Shown here in pieces: positions 1 to 9,756 of a stretch of 64,000 nucleotides of DNA. The notes beneath the pieces are model-generated. The model was not told the DNA's origin and made no database searches. It was given only the letters and a program-made list of their open reading frames with translations. This stretch comes from Bacteroides luhongzhouii (GTDB lineage Bacteria; Bacteroidota; Bacteroidia; Bacteroidales; Bacteroidaceae): the NCBI RefSeq assembly GCF_009193295.2, contig NZ_CP059973.1:1054001-1118000 (forward strand). The letters are read 5' to 3'. Within the stretch, counting starts at the first letter, position 1. The number at the start of each line of letters is the position of its first letter. The translations under genes were made by a program, and so were the position numbers.

Positions 1-629
1 AAATAATCACCGATGGCAGGAAAAACACCTTTAGATACGTTATCAATACCAATGGCAGGAAAATAGAATTGAGGGCCTGCAACAGGAACAAATATATAAA
101 TCAGATAGTAAATAAAGAAAGAAGTGACAAGTACAAAAGACATCTTTTCGAACCACTCAAACTTATAAATAAAATAGAATAGAGCCACAATCAGCATCAT
201 CGGATAATAAAAGAAATATCCCATATTGAATGCCTCGCTGACTATAAGATGTGGAAATGTATGACAGAACCAGATTGCAGGCTGACCATTGAAAATAAAC
301 TGTTCGGCAGTTGCAAATACATGATCTAAGTTCGGAAAGAAACGATTGAACTCGAAAGTATCCGGATACCAGTAAGACAACAAACTCATCTGAATGACGA
401 TACGCACAAACGCCGAAAATTTACAGGGAGCAAGACGATAAAGATACATCAATAAAAAAGTCATAGCCGCGATCATCGCCCTATCCAGCAACATGTGCCA
501 TGGATGATCCATCCGCTGAAACAGGAACAGAATCAATATGGAAGTCAACAGATTATAAATCAATGTAATCTTTTCCACAGCAAACAACCCTTTGCGGGCT
601 TCTATGCGCTTAAATAAGTCTAAAGCCAT
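1..629 (-). CDS. PAP2-like integral membrane protein (3' end outside window)
   Basis: The frame is open from an ATG at 629 to the window edge, 209 codons, and continues beyond it. The product is very hydrophobic with several predicted membrane helices. The segments HTFPHLIVSEAF and FVPVAGPQFYFP resemble the N-terminal half of PAP2 / inositol-phosphorylceramide-synthase-like proteins, which act on lipid phosphates at the membrane. The catalytic histidine motifs of that superfamily would lie in the missing C-terminal part, so the activity cannot be confirmed. The start codon overlaps the last 10 bases of the upstream epimerase gene, so the two are very probably co-transcribed and translationally coupled. 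Family assignment is by general resemblance only. Confidence 0.65.
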   Translation of the reverse strand, partial: MALDLFKRIEARKGLFAVEKITLIYNLLTSILILFLFQRMDHPWHMLLDRAMIAAMTFLLMYLYRLAPCKFSAFVRIVIQMSLLSYWYPDTFEFNRFFPNLDHVFATAEQFIFNGQPAIWFCHTFPHLIVSEAFNMGYFFYYPMMLIVALFYFIYKFEWFEKMSFVLVTSFFIYYLIYIFVPVAGPQFYFPAIGIDNVSKGVFPAIGDY

Positions 630-1627
630 CCTTCATTTTTATACCAGGCAATGGTTTCCCGAACTCCCTTTTCCAAATCATATTCGGGCACATACCCCAA
701 CTCATTCATTACCGGGGTTATATCGCATTGCCAGTTGCGTTGTTTCATTATCTTATATTTATCCGAATTCAAGGTACTGCTCCTCCCGGAACGTGTAGCA
801 ATGAATTCAGCGAACAAAGATATAACTTTTAGCACAATTAATGGACATTTCAAGTGAAGAACAAACGGATTACCCAATTCTTTTTGTATCAGATCCGAGA
901 AGGCACGACTTTTATAAACTTTCCCGTCTGTCAGGAAATACGCCTTACGGACTACTTTTTTCTCTATTCCCAGGAAAATAGCCTGCACAATGTCTTTCAC
1001 ATACACAAAAGTCAAGTCCTGACGACGGAAACCTACCGAGAAATCAACGTGTTTCTGAATGGACTTTGCCATCAGATAGTAATCAGCTTCACGAGGTCCA
1101 TAGACTCCCGTAGGACGATAAATGACATAAGGGAAACCAGGCATACTCTGAATATACAACTCCGCTTTCAGTTTGCTCAATCCATAAGCAGTATTGGGCA
1201 CCGGAGAGTCGTCCGCTTTTATCGGAGTATAGTCCTTCTCACGTGCAGGTCCGAACACACTCAATGTACTTATATAGATAAACTGTTTCGGAACCATATT
1301 CAGTTCCTTCAATGTATCGATAAAATATTTGGTCTGAAGATAATTCACATAGTCAAAAGAGTGCTTGTCGGGACACTTTGTAACACCAGCACAATGAATG
1401 ATATAATCAAATTTGTTGTAAGTGCCCTTATGCCCGGAGAGTTGGGCACGAAGTTCATTAGGATGCGCAAAATCCAGTTCCAGAAAGTGAATTTTCCGGT
1501 TTTTCAAATACCGCTTGCTACTCGTGGAACGAATCCCGGCCCACACACCAAACTTTCGTTTCAACGCTTCCTCCACGATGAAACTGCCGATAAAACCACT
1601 TGCGCCTGTAATTAAAATACTCTCCAT
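620..1627 (-). CDS. NAD-dependent epimerase/dehydratase (extended SDR)
   Basis: This 335-residue protein is a typical extended short-chain dehydrogenase/reductase. The Rossmann dinucleotide motif GASGFIG is at residues 8-14, and the catalytic YxxxK is Tyr148-Lys152, with Ser/Thr in ISTLSVFG (about 120-126) as the third catalytic element. Relatives are nucleotide-sugar epimerases/dehydratases or 3-beta-HSD-like enzymes. The substrate cannot be read from the sequence. It is cytoplasmic, with no signal peptide. The gene overlaps the following PAP2-like gene by 10 bases, which suggests a shared role in envelope lipid or glycolipid metabolism (inference). It is divergent from the sigma-factor gene only 41 bp away. 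Confidence 0.85.
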   Translation of the reverse strand: MESILITGASGFIGSFIVEEALKRKFGVWAGIRSTSSKRYLKNRKIHFLELDFAHPNELRAQLSGHKGTYNKFDYIIHCAGVTKCPDKHSFDYVNYLQTKYFIDTLKELNMVPKQFIYISTLSVFGPAREKDYTPIKADDSPVPNTAYGLSKLKAELYIQSMPGFPYVIYRPTGVYGPREADYYLMAKSIQKHVDFSVGFRRQDLTFVYVKDIVQAIFLGIEKKVVRKAYFLTDGKVYKSRAFSDLIQKELGNPFVLHLKCPLIVLKVISLFAEFIATRSGRSSTLNSDKYKIMKQRNWQCDITPVMNELGYVPEYDLEKGVRETIAWYKNEGWL

Positions 1628-1668
1628 TATTACTTTTCAAGTCCTACATGAATATTAATTGAAAAAAT

Positions 1669-2274
1669 ATGATGCCACAAAGATACGATAAATATAAAAT
1701 AAAAGCCATTTTGCTTTTCTCAATTATTATTTGTTTATTTGCAAAGCGATTTATTTACTATTCAACACTTTTAAAGCACGTGGAAGATAAGGCCGATTTT
1801 GATTTTCTTTTTAAAGAGTACTATCCTCAACTTTATTATTATGCATTTCACCTGATTAATAATATGGAGGCTAGCAAGGATATCGTAAGCGACGCCTTCG
1901 AATTTATTTGGGCTAATTATGCAAAAATAGATAAAGCCACGGCTAAATCTTATCTATATGTTTACGTTCGCAACAAAAGCATTGACTTCCTGCGACATCA
2001 GAATACACATGAACAGTATGTACAAATCTATTCCGAACTGACCAAAAGTTATGTTGAAACGGAATATCAGGAGCAGGACGAAAGAATGATACATATCAGT
2101 AAGGCGATGGAAAAACTGACTCCGCATACCAGACATATTTTAGAAGAATGCTATATTCAACGCAAGAAATATCAGGAAGTGGCAGAAGAATTAAATATCA
2201 GTGTCAGTGCAGTCAGGAAGCATATTGTGAAAGCATTACAGGTGATACGTGAAGAATGTGCAAAAAAATCATAA
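1669..2274 (+). CDS. RNA polymerase ECF-type sigma-70 factor
   Basis: The core is a classic Bacteroidetes ECF sigma factor. Region 2 starts at about residue 40 (FDFLFKEYYPQLYYYAF, then the DIVSDAFEFIW helix). Region 4 at about 140-200 ends in a helix-turn-helix (YQEVAEELNISVSAVRKHI). It is followed by a FecR anti-sigma factor and an STN-bearing SusC, the usual cell-surface signalling trio. The start is uncertain: the ATG at 1669 adds a hydrophobic stretch (AILLFSIIICLFA) that is odd for a sigma factor. A GTG at 1780 would give a 164-residue protein beginning right at region 2. No clear ribosome binding site decides between them. Confidence 0.88.
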   Translation: MMPQRYDKYKIKAILLFSIIICLFAKRFIYYSTLLKHVEDKADFDFLFKEYYPQLYYYAFHLINNMEASKDIVSDAFEFIWANYAKIDKATAKSYLYVYVRNKSIDFLRHQNTHEQYVQIYSELTKSYVETEYQEQDERMIHISKAMEKLTPHTRHILEECYIQRKKYQEVAEELNISVSAVRKHIVKALQVIREECAKKS

Positions 2275-2336
2275 ATCAGGTATCTTTCTTTTATGATTAA
2301 ACGTAATATAAATAAGTATGATACAGTCAAACAGTG

Positions 2337-3500
2337 ATGAATAAAGATATTGACAATATAAATAATACAGATGAATCTGTAGAGAAGGCACTCGATATCA
2401 TGGAGAGTTCCTCAGATATAAACGACGAACAGCTGCAGGGGATGCTTAAAGATAAAGAAGTCCTGCAAGCTTGTCGCGACATTATGGATAGTAGTCTTTT
2501 TCTGCAACAAAAAGGAGGAATAGAACTTCCCAGTGTAGAAATGGAATTGGAACGATTTAAGAAAAAACAACATTCAGCACGAATGCGTTCCAACCTCTGG
2601 AAAATAACTATCGGAATAGCCGCCATGATTGCCATTCTATTCGGGACTTACTATTTAATCAATAGCCTGACAACCCCTGCACTCGAACCAATCACTATAT
2701 TCACTGCTGATACTACTCCCCAACATATTGTTTTGCAAAAAGATGACGGAGAAAAAATTGTGTTAGACGAACCGCAGTCAAACAATCAAGTCCTACCTAA
2801 AACCGCCATCGCAAAGTCTGAAAAGAAAGAGCTGGATTATAGGCAAGTCATCTCAACAACTACACAGACACACGTACTTACCGTACCGCGGGGTGAAAGC
2901 TTCAAAGTGGTATTATGTGACGGCACAGAAGTCTGGCTGAATGCCAATAGTAATTTTGTTTACCCTACAACCTTTATTGGCAACGAGCGTATCGTTACTT
3001 TAGAAGGCGAGGCTTATTTCAAAGTGGCCAAAGACACCGAGCGTCCCTTTATTGTAAAAACCAAGACAGTCCAAACCCGCGTCCTCGGCACGGAATTCAA
3101 TATACGTAGCTATACTCCCGAAGATACTCATGTAGTACTTATTAATGGAAAAGTAGAAGTAAGTAACACAAAAGGAGGATCATATACCCGACTATATCCG
3201 GGAGAAGACGCACACCTGCAATCTGATGGAAATTTCGTTCTAACAGAAGTAGACTTAGACTCTTACGTCTATTGGAAAGACGGTTTTTTCTATTTTGACA
3301 ATATTACATTGAAAGATATTATGCAGAACCTAGGACGCTGGTACAATGTAAACATAGAATTCAGGAACAAAGAAGCAATGACATATAAAATGCACTTCAT
3401 ATCCGATCGTACTAAAGATTTAGAGCATACAATCTCATTGCTTAACAGAATGAAAAAAGTCACTGTCACCTTGCAAGGCAATACGCTTACCATAGACTAG
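2337..3500 (+). CDS. FecR-family anti-sigma factor
   Basis: This is a membrane anti-sigma factor of about 387 residues. It has a cytoplasmic N-terminal region, one transmembrane helix at about 87-107 (GIAAMIAILFGTYYLI), and a periplasmic FecR domain at about 180-280 (VPRGESFKVVLCDGTEVWLNA is its typical opening). The C-terminal DUF4974 domain at about 315-387 has the shape of an STN-contacting module. It should hold the upstream sigma factor until the SusC STN domain signals that substrate is bound. I chose the ATG at 2337 (MNKDIDN); a GTG immediately before it at 2334 is also in frame. The gene is 62 bp downstream of the sigma gene. Confidence 0.92.
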   Translation: MNKDIDNINNTDESVEKALDIMESSSDINDEQLQGMLKDKEVLQACRDIMDSSLFLQQKGGIELPSVEMELERFKKKQHSARMRSNLWKITIGIAAMIAILFGTYYLINSLTTPALEPITIFTADTTPQHIVLQKDDGEKIVLDEPQSNNQVLPKTAIAKSEKKELDYRQVISTTTQTHVLTVPRGESFKVVLCDGTEVWLNANSNFVYPTTFIGNERIVTLEGEAYFKVAKDTERPFIVKTKTVQTRVLGTEFNIRSYTPEDTHVVLINGKVEVSNTKGGSYTRLYPGEDAHLQSDGNFVLTEVDLDSYVYWKDGFFYFDNITLKDIMQNLGRWYNVNIEFRNKEAMTYKMHFISDRTKDLEHTISLLNRMKKVTVTLQGNTLTID

Positions 3501-3503
3501 GTT

Positions 3504-3538
3504 TTTATTGCATAAGTATAACAAATCTATGCAATAAA
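3504..3538 (+). promoter_or_regulatory. Hairpin between fecR and susC genes
   Basis: An 11-bp perfect stem (TTTATTGCATA at 3504-3514 pairing with 3528-3538) closes a 13-base loop just after the fecR stop codon. No run of T follows the 3' arm, so a simple terminator is unlikely. It may be an attenuator or an mRNA processing or stability element separating regulator from transporter expression. Confidence 0.45.
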
Positions 3539-3651
3539 CAACAAAATATCACTTTTATCAAAAAATAAATCGCAAAAGGGGTATCCATTTTCTTTTCTCA
3601 TACGCACTAGTTATATAAACATATCCAAATAGTGTTATTAAAAACAAACGT

Positions 3652-6600
3652 ATGAGAAATTATTGGAACCTATTTATTGTGTGTTTTCTATGCGTATTGT
3701 GCTTCCAGCCTTACCAAGTTAATGCTCAAACGCAATCACAAAAGAAAATCACGATTGAGATTAGCAACGAACGACTGCCGTCCGTACTTAAACGCCTGGA
3801 AAAAATCTCCGGCTACAAAATCCTATTTACATATGACGATGTCAAAAAATTCACCGTTTCCGGCTCTGTCAAAGATAAGAGTATAGAGCAGACTCTTGAC
3901 ATTATCTTAGCCAATAAACCACTGGAATACCATATTGAAGATCAATTTATCACAATTACTACCAAAGGTCCTTCCAAACAAGCGAAAGTATTCAATGTAA
4001 AAGGAGTGGTAATTTCCGGTGATGACGGACAGCCGCTCATCGGTGCAACCGTTGTCATCAAGGGGAGCAAGTCCGGTGTATTAACAGACATAGACGGAAA
4101 GTTTTCGATAGAAAATGTATCCAATAAATCCCTGTTGCAATTTTCTTATATAGGAATGAAGCCACAAGATCTGACTCCTACCCCAACTATGAATGTTACA
4201 TTAATGCCTGATGTACAAACTTTATCAGAAGTGGTAGTAACAGGTATGCAGAAAATGGACAAACGCCTGTTTACAGGAGCAACTAAACAATTGTCCGCAG
4301 ATGAAGTGAAACTAGATGGTTTGCCTGATATCAGCCGGGGACTTGAAGGACGTGCCGCAGGTGTATCTGTACAAAATGTTTCTGGCACGTTTGGTACTGC
4401 CCCGAAAATCCGGGTCCGCGGTGCCACGTCTATTTTCGGTAGTTCAAAACCATTATGGGTGGTAGATGGAGTCATCATGGAGGATGCTATTGACGTAGGC
4501 CCGGATGACTTATCTTCAGGAGATGCAGAGACGCTAATCAGTTCAGCCATTGCCGGGTTGAATTCAGATGATATCGAGAGCTTTCAAATATTGAAAGACG
4601 GATCAGCAACCTCTATCTATGGCGCGCGAGCTATGGCAGGGGTTATTGTAGTAACAACCAAGAAAGGAAAAGCCGGCGTTAGCAAAATGAGCTATACCGG
4701 TGAATTTACAACCCGTATGATTCCCAGTTATAAAGAATTCAACATTATGAACTCGCAGGAACAAATGGGAATCTACAAAGAGATGGAGCAGAAAGGATGG
4801 CTTAATAACAGCGATACTTATCGTGCCAAAGATAGTGGTGTATATGGACGTATGTATCAATTAATCAATCAATATAACCCGGTTACAGGACAGTTCGGAC
4901 TTGCCAACACGCCGGAAGCACGTAATGCTTACCTGCGCGAAGCGGAAATGAGAAATACCGACTGGTTCAATACTTTATTTTCCAACAACATTACACAAAA
5001 CCATTCGGTCAGTATCACTTCCGGAACAGAAAAGTCTTCATTCTATGCTTCATTAAGTGCGATGTCAGATCCGGGATGGTATAAACAAAGCGAAGTAAAA
5101 CGTTATACAGCTAATTTAAATACAACATATAATATATATAAGAATTTATCTATAAACCTGATTTCCAGTGCTTCCTACCGTAAACAGAAAGCCCCCGGAA
5201 CACTGAGTTCAGAGGTCAATGCAGCAAGTGGAGAAGTTACCCGTCAGTTTGACATCAATCCATATTCGTATGCACTAAATACATCACGCGCACTGGATCC
5301 AACAGTTGACTATACAGCCAACTATGCACCGTTCAATATCCTCCATGAATTGGATAACAATTATATGGACTTGAATGTAGCTGATGTTAAATTTCAAGGA
5401 GAAATAAAATGGAAAGCCCTTCCGGAATTAGAGCTAAGCGCATTAGGAGCAGTCAGATATCAGGCTTCTTCACAAGAACACAATATCAAAGATCACTCGA
5501 ATCAAGCAACCGCTTATCGCACAGGAATGGACGACGCTACCATTCGTGACGAAAACAACTTATTGTATACCAATCCGGATAATCCGTATGCTTTGCCTAT
5601 CAGTATACTACCGGAAGGAGGTATTTACCAGCGTAAGGACTATCGTATGTTGGGGGTAGACTTCCGTGCCACAGCGTCCTGGAATCATTTATTTGCAGAA
5701 AAGCATATAACCAATCTTTTCGCCGGTATGGAAGTAAATGATTTGAAACGTATGCAAAATTATTTTCAAGGATGGGGAATGCAATATACAATGGGTGAAA
5801 TACCATCGTATGTATATGAATTCTTCAAGAAGGGCATTGAATCTGGTGAAAGCTATTATGGATTAAACCATACAACAACAAGAAGTGTAGCAGGCTTTGC
5901 CAACGCAACTTATTCTTATGATGGACGTTATACAGTAAACGGAACATTCCGCTATGAAGGTACCAACCGCATGGGAAAAAGCCGTTCTTCCCGCTGGCTT
6001 CCTACATGGAATATGTCAGGAGCATGGAATGTACATGAAGAAAGCTTCTTCAAGACATTCAGCTCTGTACTGTCACATTTAACATTCAAAGCATCCTACT
6101 CTTTAACAGCCGACAGAGGACCGGAATATGTGACCAACTCCCATGCCATAATCACTAGTTATTCACCATTTCGTCCTTTCACCAGCGGACAGGAAACAGG
6201 ACTTTATGTATCTGATCCTGAAAACAGTGAATTAACCTACGAGAAAAAGCATGAGTTGAACATCGGTGCCGACATGGGATTCTTAGACAACCGGATCAAT
6301 TTCTCGATCGACTGGTATAAACGCAACAACTATGACCTGATTGGTATTACCCCGACACAAGGAGTAGGCGGTTCTATCTACAAATATGCCAATATAGCTT
6401 CCATGAAATCACATGGTATCGAATTCACCATCTCAAGTAAGAATATCCAGTCGAAAGACTTTTCATGGCATACAGACTTCACCTTTTCCAAAGCAAAAAA
6501 TGAAGTTACGGAACTGAATGCCCGTTCTAGCGTAATGGATTTAGTTTCAGGTTATGGTTTTGCCCGTCAGGGTTACCCGGTACGTGGTTTGTTTTCCATT

Positions 6601-7242
6601 CCATTTGTCGGCCTAAATTCAAATGGTATCCCGATGTATAATATCAATGGAAAAATAACCAGTACCGATATTGATTTTCAAACACGTGACAACATAGACT
6701 ACCTAAAATATGAAGGTCCTACTGATCCTACCATAACAGGTAGTTTTGGTAATATTTTCACTTATAAAGCATTCAAACTGAATGTATTCATCACCTATTC
6801 ATTTGGTAATGTAGTACGTTTGAATCCATGTTTCAGCTATCAATATAGTGACTTATCTTCTATGCCACGCGAATTCAAGAATCGCTGGACAGTGCCGGGT
6901 GATGAGAAACGCACGAATATCCCCGCTATTATCTCGAAACGCCAATATGAAGATAATAAAGATTTAATGTATGCATATAATGCCTACAATTATTCTACAG
7001 AACGAATTGCCAAGGGAGATTTTATCCGTATGAAGGAGATTTCCTTGTCTTATGATTTCCCCCAATCATGGATTGCACCAGCAAAGATATCTAATTTATC
7101 TTTGAAACTTCAGGCTACCAATTTATTCCTGATTTATGCAGATAAAAAACTCAATGGACAGGACCCGGAATTCTTCAATACCGGTGGAGTAGCCTCCCCT
7201 GTACCCCGTCAGTTTACATTGACTCTTAGATTAGGATTTTAA
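3652..7242 (+). CDS. SusC-family TonB-dependent transporter with STN signalling domain
   Basis: This 1196-residue outer-membrane transporter has a signal peptide ending near residue 25 (VNAQ). An STN domain at about 45-105 is the N-terminal module that contacts FecR anti-sigma factors. Next come a carboxypeptidase-regulatory-like domain at about 117-190 (GVVISGDDGQPLIGATVVIKG), the TonB-box/plug region starting LSEVVVTGMQ at about 192, and a long beta-barrel ending in aromatic F (LRLGF). The STN domain makes it longer than the other three SusC proteins here, and fits the sigma/anti-sigma pair upstream. It precedes SusD by 20 bp. The imported substrate is unknown; no glycosidase is encoded in this locus. 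Confidence 0.95.
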   Translation: MRNYWNLFIVCFLCVLCFQPYQVNAQTQSQKKITIEISNERLPSVLKRLEKISGYKILFTYDDVKKFTVSGSVKDKSIEQTLDIILANKPLEYHIEDQFITITTKGPSKQAKVFNVKGVVISGDDGQPLIGATVVIKGSKSGVLTDIDGKFSIENVSNKSLLQFSYIGMKPQDLTPTPTMNVTLMPDVQTLSEVVVTGMQKMDKRLFTGATKQLSADEVKLDGLPDISRGLEGRAAGVSVQNVSGTFGTAPKIRVRGATSIFGSSKPLWVVDGVIMEDAIDVGPDDLSSGDAETLISSAIAGLNSDDIESFQILKDGSATSIYGARAMAGVIVVTTKKGKAGVSKMSYTGEFTTRMIPSYKEFNIMNSQEQMGIYKEMEQKGWLNNSDTYRAKDSGVYGRMYQLINQYNPVTGQFGLANTPEARNAYLREAEMRNTDWFNTLFSNNITQNHSVSITSGTEKSSFYASLSAMSDPGWYKQSEVKRYTANLNTTYNIYKNLSINLISSASYRKQKAPGTLSSEVNAASGEVTRQFDINPYSYALNTSRALDPTVDYTANYAPFNILHELDNNYMDLNVADVKFQGEIKWKALPELELSALGAVRYQASSQEHNIKDHSNQATAYRTGMDDATIRDENNLLYTNPDNPYALPISILPEGGIYQRKDYRMLGVDFRATASWNHLFAEKHITNLFAGMEVNDLKRMQNYFQGWGMQYTMGEIPSYVYEFFKKGIESGESYYGLNHTTTRSVAGFANATYSYDGRYTVNGTFRYEGTNRMGKSRSSRWLPTWNMSGAWNVHEESFFKTFSSVLSHLTFKASYSLTADRGPEYVTNSHAIITSYSPFRPFTSGQETGLYVSDPENSELTYEKKHELNIGADMGFLDNRINFSIDWYKRNNYDLIGITPTQGVGGSIYKYANIASMKSHGIEFTISSKNIQSKDFSWHTDFTFSKAKNEVTELNARSSVMDLVSGYGFARQGYPVRGLFSIPFVGLNSNGIPMYNINGKITSTDIDFQTRDNIDYLKYEGPTDPTITGSFGNIFTYKAFKLNVFITYSFGNVVRLNPCFSYQYSDLSSMPREFKNRWTVPGDEKRTNIPAIISKRQYEDNKDLMYAYNAYNYSTERIAKGDFIRMKEISLSYDFPQSWIAPAKISNLSLKLQATNLFLIYADKKLNGQDPEFFNTGGVASPVPRQFTLTLRLGF

Positions 7243-7262
7243 CCATTCAGATAATTATAAAA

Positions 7263-8834
7263 ATGATGAAATACAGAAACGTCTTATATACAATATTCAT
7301 TTCAGCTCTATGTCTGGAAACAACTTCCTGTAGTGATTTTTTAGATGAAATGCCGGATAACCGAACTGAATTGACTACTGAAGAAAGTATTACTAAAGTT
7401 CTGGTATCTGCATATCCTATGACTACCAACTGCCACATAGGAGAATTTTACAGTGACAATATCGATGAAAATAGCAGAGCATACAGCTATCTTTTCCGAT
7501 TAAACGAACATTTGTACCGTTGGCAACAAACGACTGAAGAAAATCAGGACTCTCCCCATGCTCTATGGAATGACTGTTATAACTCGATTGCATCAGCCAA
7601 CCAAGCCTTGGCGGCCATTGAGCAGATGGGAAATCCTCAATCATTATCAGCCCAAAAAGGCGAAGCTTTGGTATGCCGTGCATACAATCATTTTGTATTA
7701 GCTACCACATTCTGCAAAGCGTATGGCACAAATGGGGACAAAGACTTGGGTATACCTTACATAAAAGAACCGGAAACATCTGTAAATCCACAATACTCAC
7801 GCGGAACAGTTGCTGAAGTATACCAAAATATAGCAGCTGATTTAGAAGAAGGACTGCCTTTAATTGATGACAATATTTACTCACGGGTAAAATATCATTT
7901 TAATAAAAAGGCCGCTTATGCATTTGCAGCCCGATTTTATCTATATTATACACAGCCGGATTTCTCCAACTGTCAGAAAGTTATCGATTATGCCAATATA
8001 GTACTCGGCAATAATGCGTCCCAATATTTACGTGACTGGGCTGCATTAGGAGCTTTATCTCCCAACAAGAATATACAGCCGAACGCTTATGTAGATGCAG
8101 ATAACCGTGCCAATCTAATGGTAATATCAGCAGCTTCATATTGGCCATTGGTTTCCGATCCGGGTTATGCCAACTGCGAAAGGTATTGCATGAACAATAT
8201 CACTGCTTCGGAAAGTTGTAAATCCGAAGGTCCATGGGGAGATCAGTCAAGTTATCATCAGATCCCATTTTCACCCGGTGGCTCTATAAAGAACGGATTC
8301 CGCCGCTTAGTAATCTATCAGCAATTCACGTCGGGCAACAGTTGGGTCGGCTATATGCTGTATCCTGCTTTTACCACCGATGAAGCATTGCTTTGCCGGG
8401 CTGAAGCCTACACGTTACTAAAACGTTATGACGAAGCTGCCGCCGATATAGATGCCTGGCAGAAAGCCTTTACAAAAAACACCCAAACTTTGACCAAGGA
8501 GACAATCAATGATTTTTATGCCCGACTAAAATATTACACACCGGAGGCTCCGACAGTAAAAAAGGAATTGCATCCGGATTTTGTAGTAGAAAAAGGAATG
8601 CAGGAGAATCTGATACATTGTATTCTACATGCAAGACGCCTGCTAACCTTAGAAGAGGGTCTTAGATGGCAAGATATAAAACGTTATGGCATTGTAATCT
8701 ACCGCCGCTATTATGAAGGTTATACTTTGGTGAATATCACCGACAAGATGGACACGAATGACCCTAGACGTGCAATTCAGCTACCGGCCAGTGTCATTAC
8801 GGCAGGTATGCAACCAAATCCAAGAAATGACTAA
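7263..8834 (+). CDS. SusD/RagB-family nutrient-binding lipoprotein
   Basis: This 523-residue surface lipoprotein has its lipobox cysteine at Cys23 (LETTSC). The TPR-like helical fold of SusD is recognisable: CRAYNHFVLATTFCKAYG at about 140-157 is the conserved region after the first helices. The C-terminal half carries the EALLCRAEAY-type helix and ends with ADP-like (NDPRRAIQLP) motifs. It forms a lid on the preceding SusC to capture substrate. The start is the first of two ATGs (7263, 7266). It is co-transcribed with the SusC gene (20 bp gap) and with the metallohydrolase gene (22 bp gap), which has a strong AGGAGG-type sequence before it. Confidence 0.94.
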   Translation: MMKYRNVLYTIFISALCLETTSCSDFLDEMPDNRTELTTEESITKVLVSAYPMTTNCHIGEFYSDNIDENSRAYSYLFRLNEHLYRWQQTTEENQDSPHALWNDCYNSIASANQALAAIEQMGNPQSLSAQKGEALVCRAYNHFVLATTFCKAYGTNGDKDLGIPYIKEPETSVNPQYSRGTVAEVYQNIAADLEEGLPLIDDNIYSRVKYHFNKKAAYAFAARFYLYYTQPDFSNCQKVIDYANIVLGNNASQYLRDWAALGALSPNKNIQPNAYVDADNRANLMVISAASYWPLVSDPGYANCERYCMNNITASESCKSEGPWGDQSSYHQIPFSPGGSIKNGFRRLVIYQQFTSGNSWVGYMLYPAFTTDEALLCRAEAYTLLKRYDEAAADIDAWQKAFTKNTQTLTKETINDFYARLKYYTPEAPTVKKELHPDFVVEKGMQENLIHCILHARRLLTLEEGLRWQDIKRYGIVIYRRYYEGYTLVNITDKMDTNDPRRAIQLPASVITAGMQPNPRND

Positions 8835-8856
8835 ATAACTTTAGGAGGAAAAAAAT

Positions 8857-9753
8857 ATGAAGAAATACATCATATATAGTTTAATCATAACATTGACTTG
8901 TGGACTGGGTGCTTGCAACAATGACGAAGACGTAGACAAAGCAAACAGCATTTTCTCCACAGAAGAAGTAGATCGCAACCCATTCGACAAGTGGATATTA
9001 GGCAATTATACCCATCCATACAACATTGCATTAAAATATCGCATGGAAGATAACGAGAGCGATATGACACACGTATTAGCGCCTGCCGAATACAAAAAGT
9101 CTGTGGTACTGGCTAAAATTATCAAACATGTGTGGCTGGAAGCATACGATGAAGCAACAGGCAATCCGAACTTCTTACGCCAATATATTCCTAAGACAAT
9201 CCACTTTATCGGTTCTCCTGCCTATGAGGACAATGGAACTATGGTATTAGGAACAGCTGAAGGCGGCATGAAAATTACATTATACAATGTAAATGACATC
9301 AATCCCGACAAAATAGATATTAACCTGTTAAACGACTACTATTTCCAGACAATGCACCATGAGTTCGCACATATTCTGCATCAAACCAAAAACTACGATC
9401 CGGCATTTGACCGTATTACAGAAAATGCCTATATCGGTAGCGACTGGTATATGGTGGGGGCCGACCGCAACGCATGGCAACAAGGATTTGTCACTCCTTA
9501 CGCAATGAGTGAATCACGTGAAGATTTTGTGGAAAACATCGCAGTGTATGTCACGAATACCAAAGACTACTGGAATAACATGCTGCAGAATGCCGGTGAA
9601 AACGGCCGTGCACTCATAAAGCAGAAATTCGAAATAGTTTATAGTTATATGGAACAAACCTGGGGAATCAATCTGGACGAATTACGCGAGATTGTTCTAC
9701 GACGCCAGGATGACATAGCAAACGGCTATGTAGACTTAAGTATTATTGAATAA
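8857..9753 (+). CDS. Substrate-import-associated zinc metallohydrolase lipoprotein
   Basis: This 298-residue lipoprotein (Cys20, GLGAC) carries a zinc-metallopeptidase motif HEFAHILH with His168-Glu169 and His172. The extended HExxHxxH pattern suggests a gluzincin/metzincin-like site. A family of putative zinc metallohydrolases encoded directly beside SusC/SusD pairs is known in Bacteroidetes, and this protein has the expected size and place. It probably faces the cell exterior and hydrolyses the substrate, or a protein carrying it, before import. A clear ribosome binding site (TTAGGAGGAAA) precedes the ATG. Proteolytic activity is an inference from the motif. Confidence 0.85.
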   Translation: MKKYIIYSLIITLTCGLGACNNDEDVDKANSIFSTEEVDRNPFDKWILGNYTHPYNIALKYRMEDNESDMTHVLAPAEYKKSVVLAKIIKHVWLEAYDEATGNPNFLRQYIPKTIHFIGSPAYEDNGTMVLGTAEGGMKITLYNVNDINPDKIDINLLNDYYFQTMHHEFAHILHQTKNYDPAFDRITENAYIGSDWYMVGADRNAWQQGFVTPYAMSESREDFVENIAVYVTNTKDYWNNMLQNAGENGRALIKQKFEIVYSYMEQTWGINLDELREIVLRRQDDIANGYVDLSIIE

Positions 9754-9756
9754 AAT

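Noticed and set aside
854..1615. 253-codon open frame on plus, opposite the epimerase gene
   Set aside because: It is antisense to a well-supported SDR gene and its translation shows no recognisable domain. It is a codon-bias shadow.
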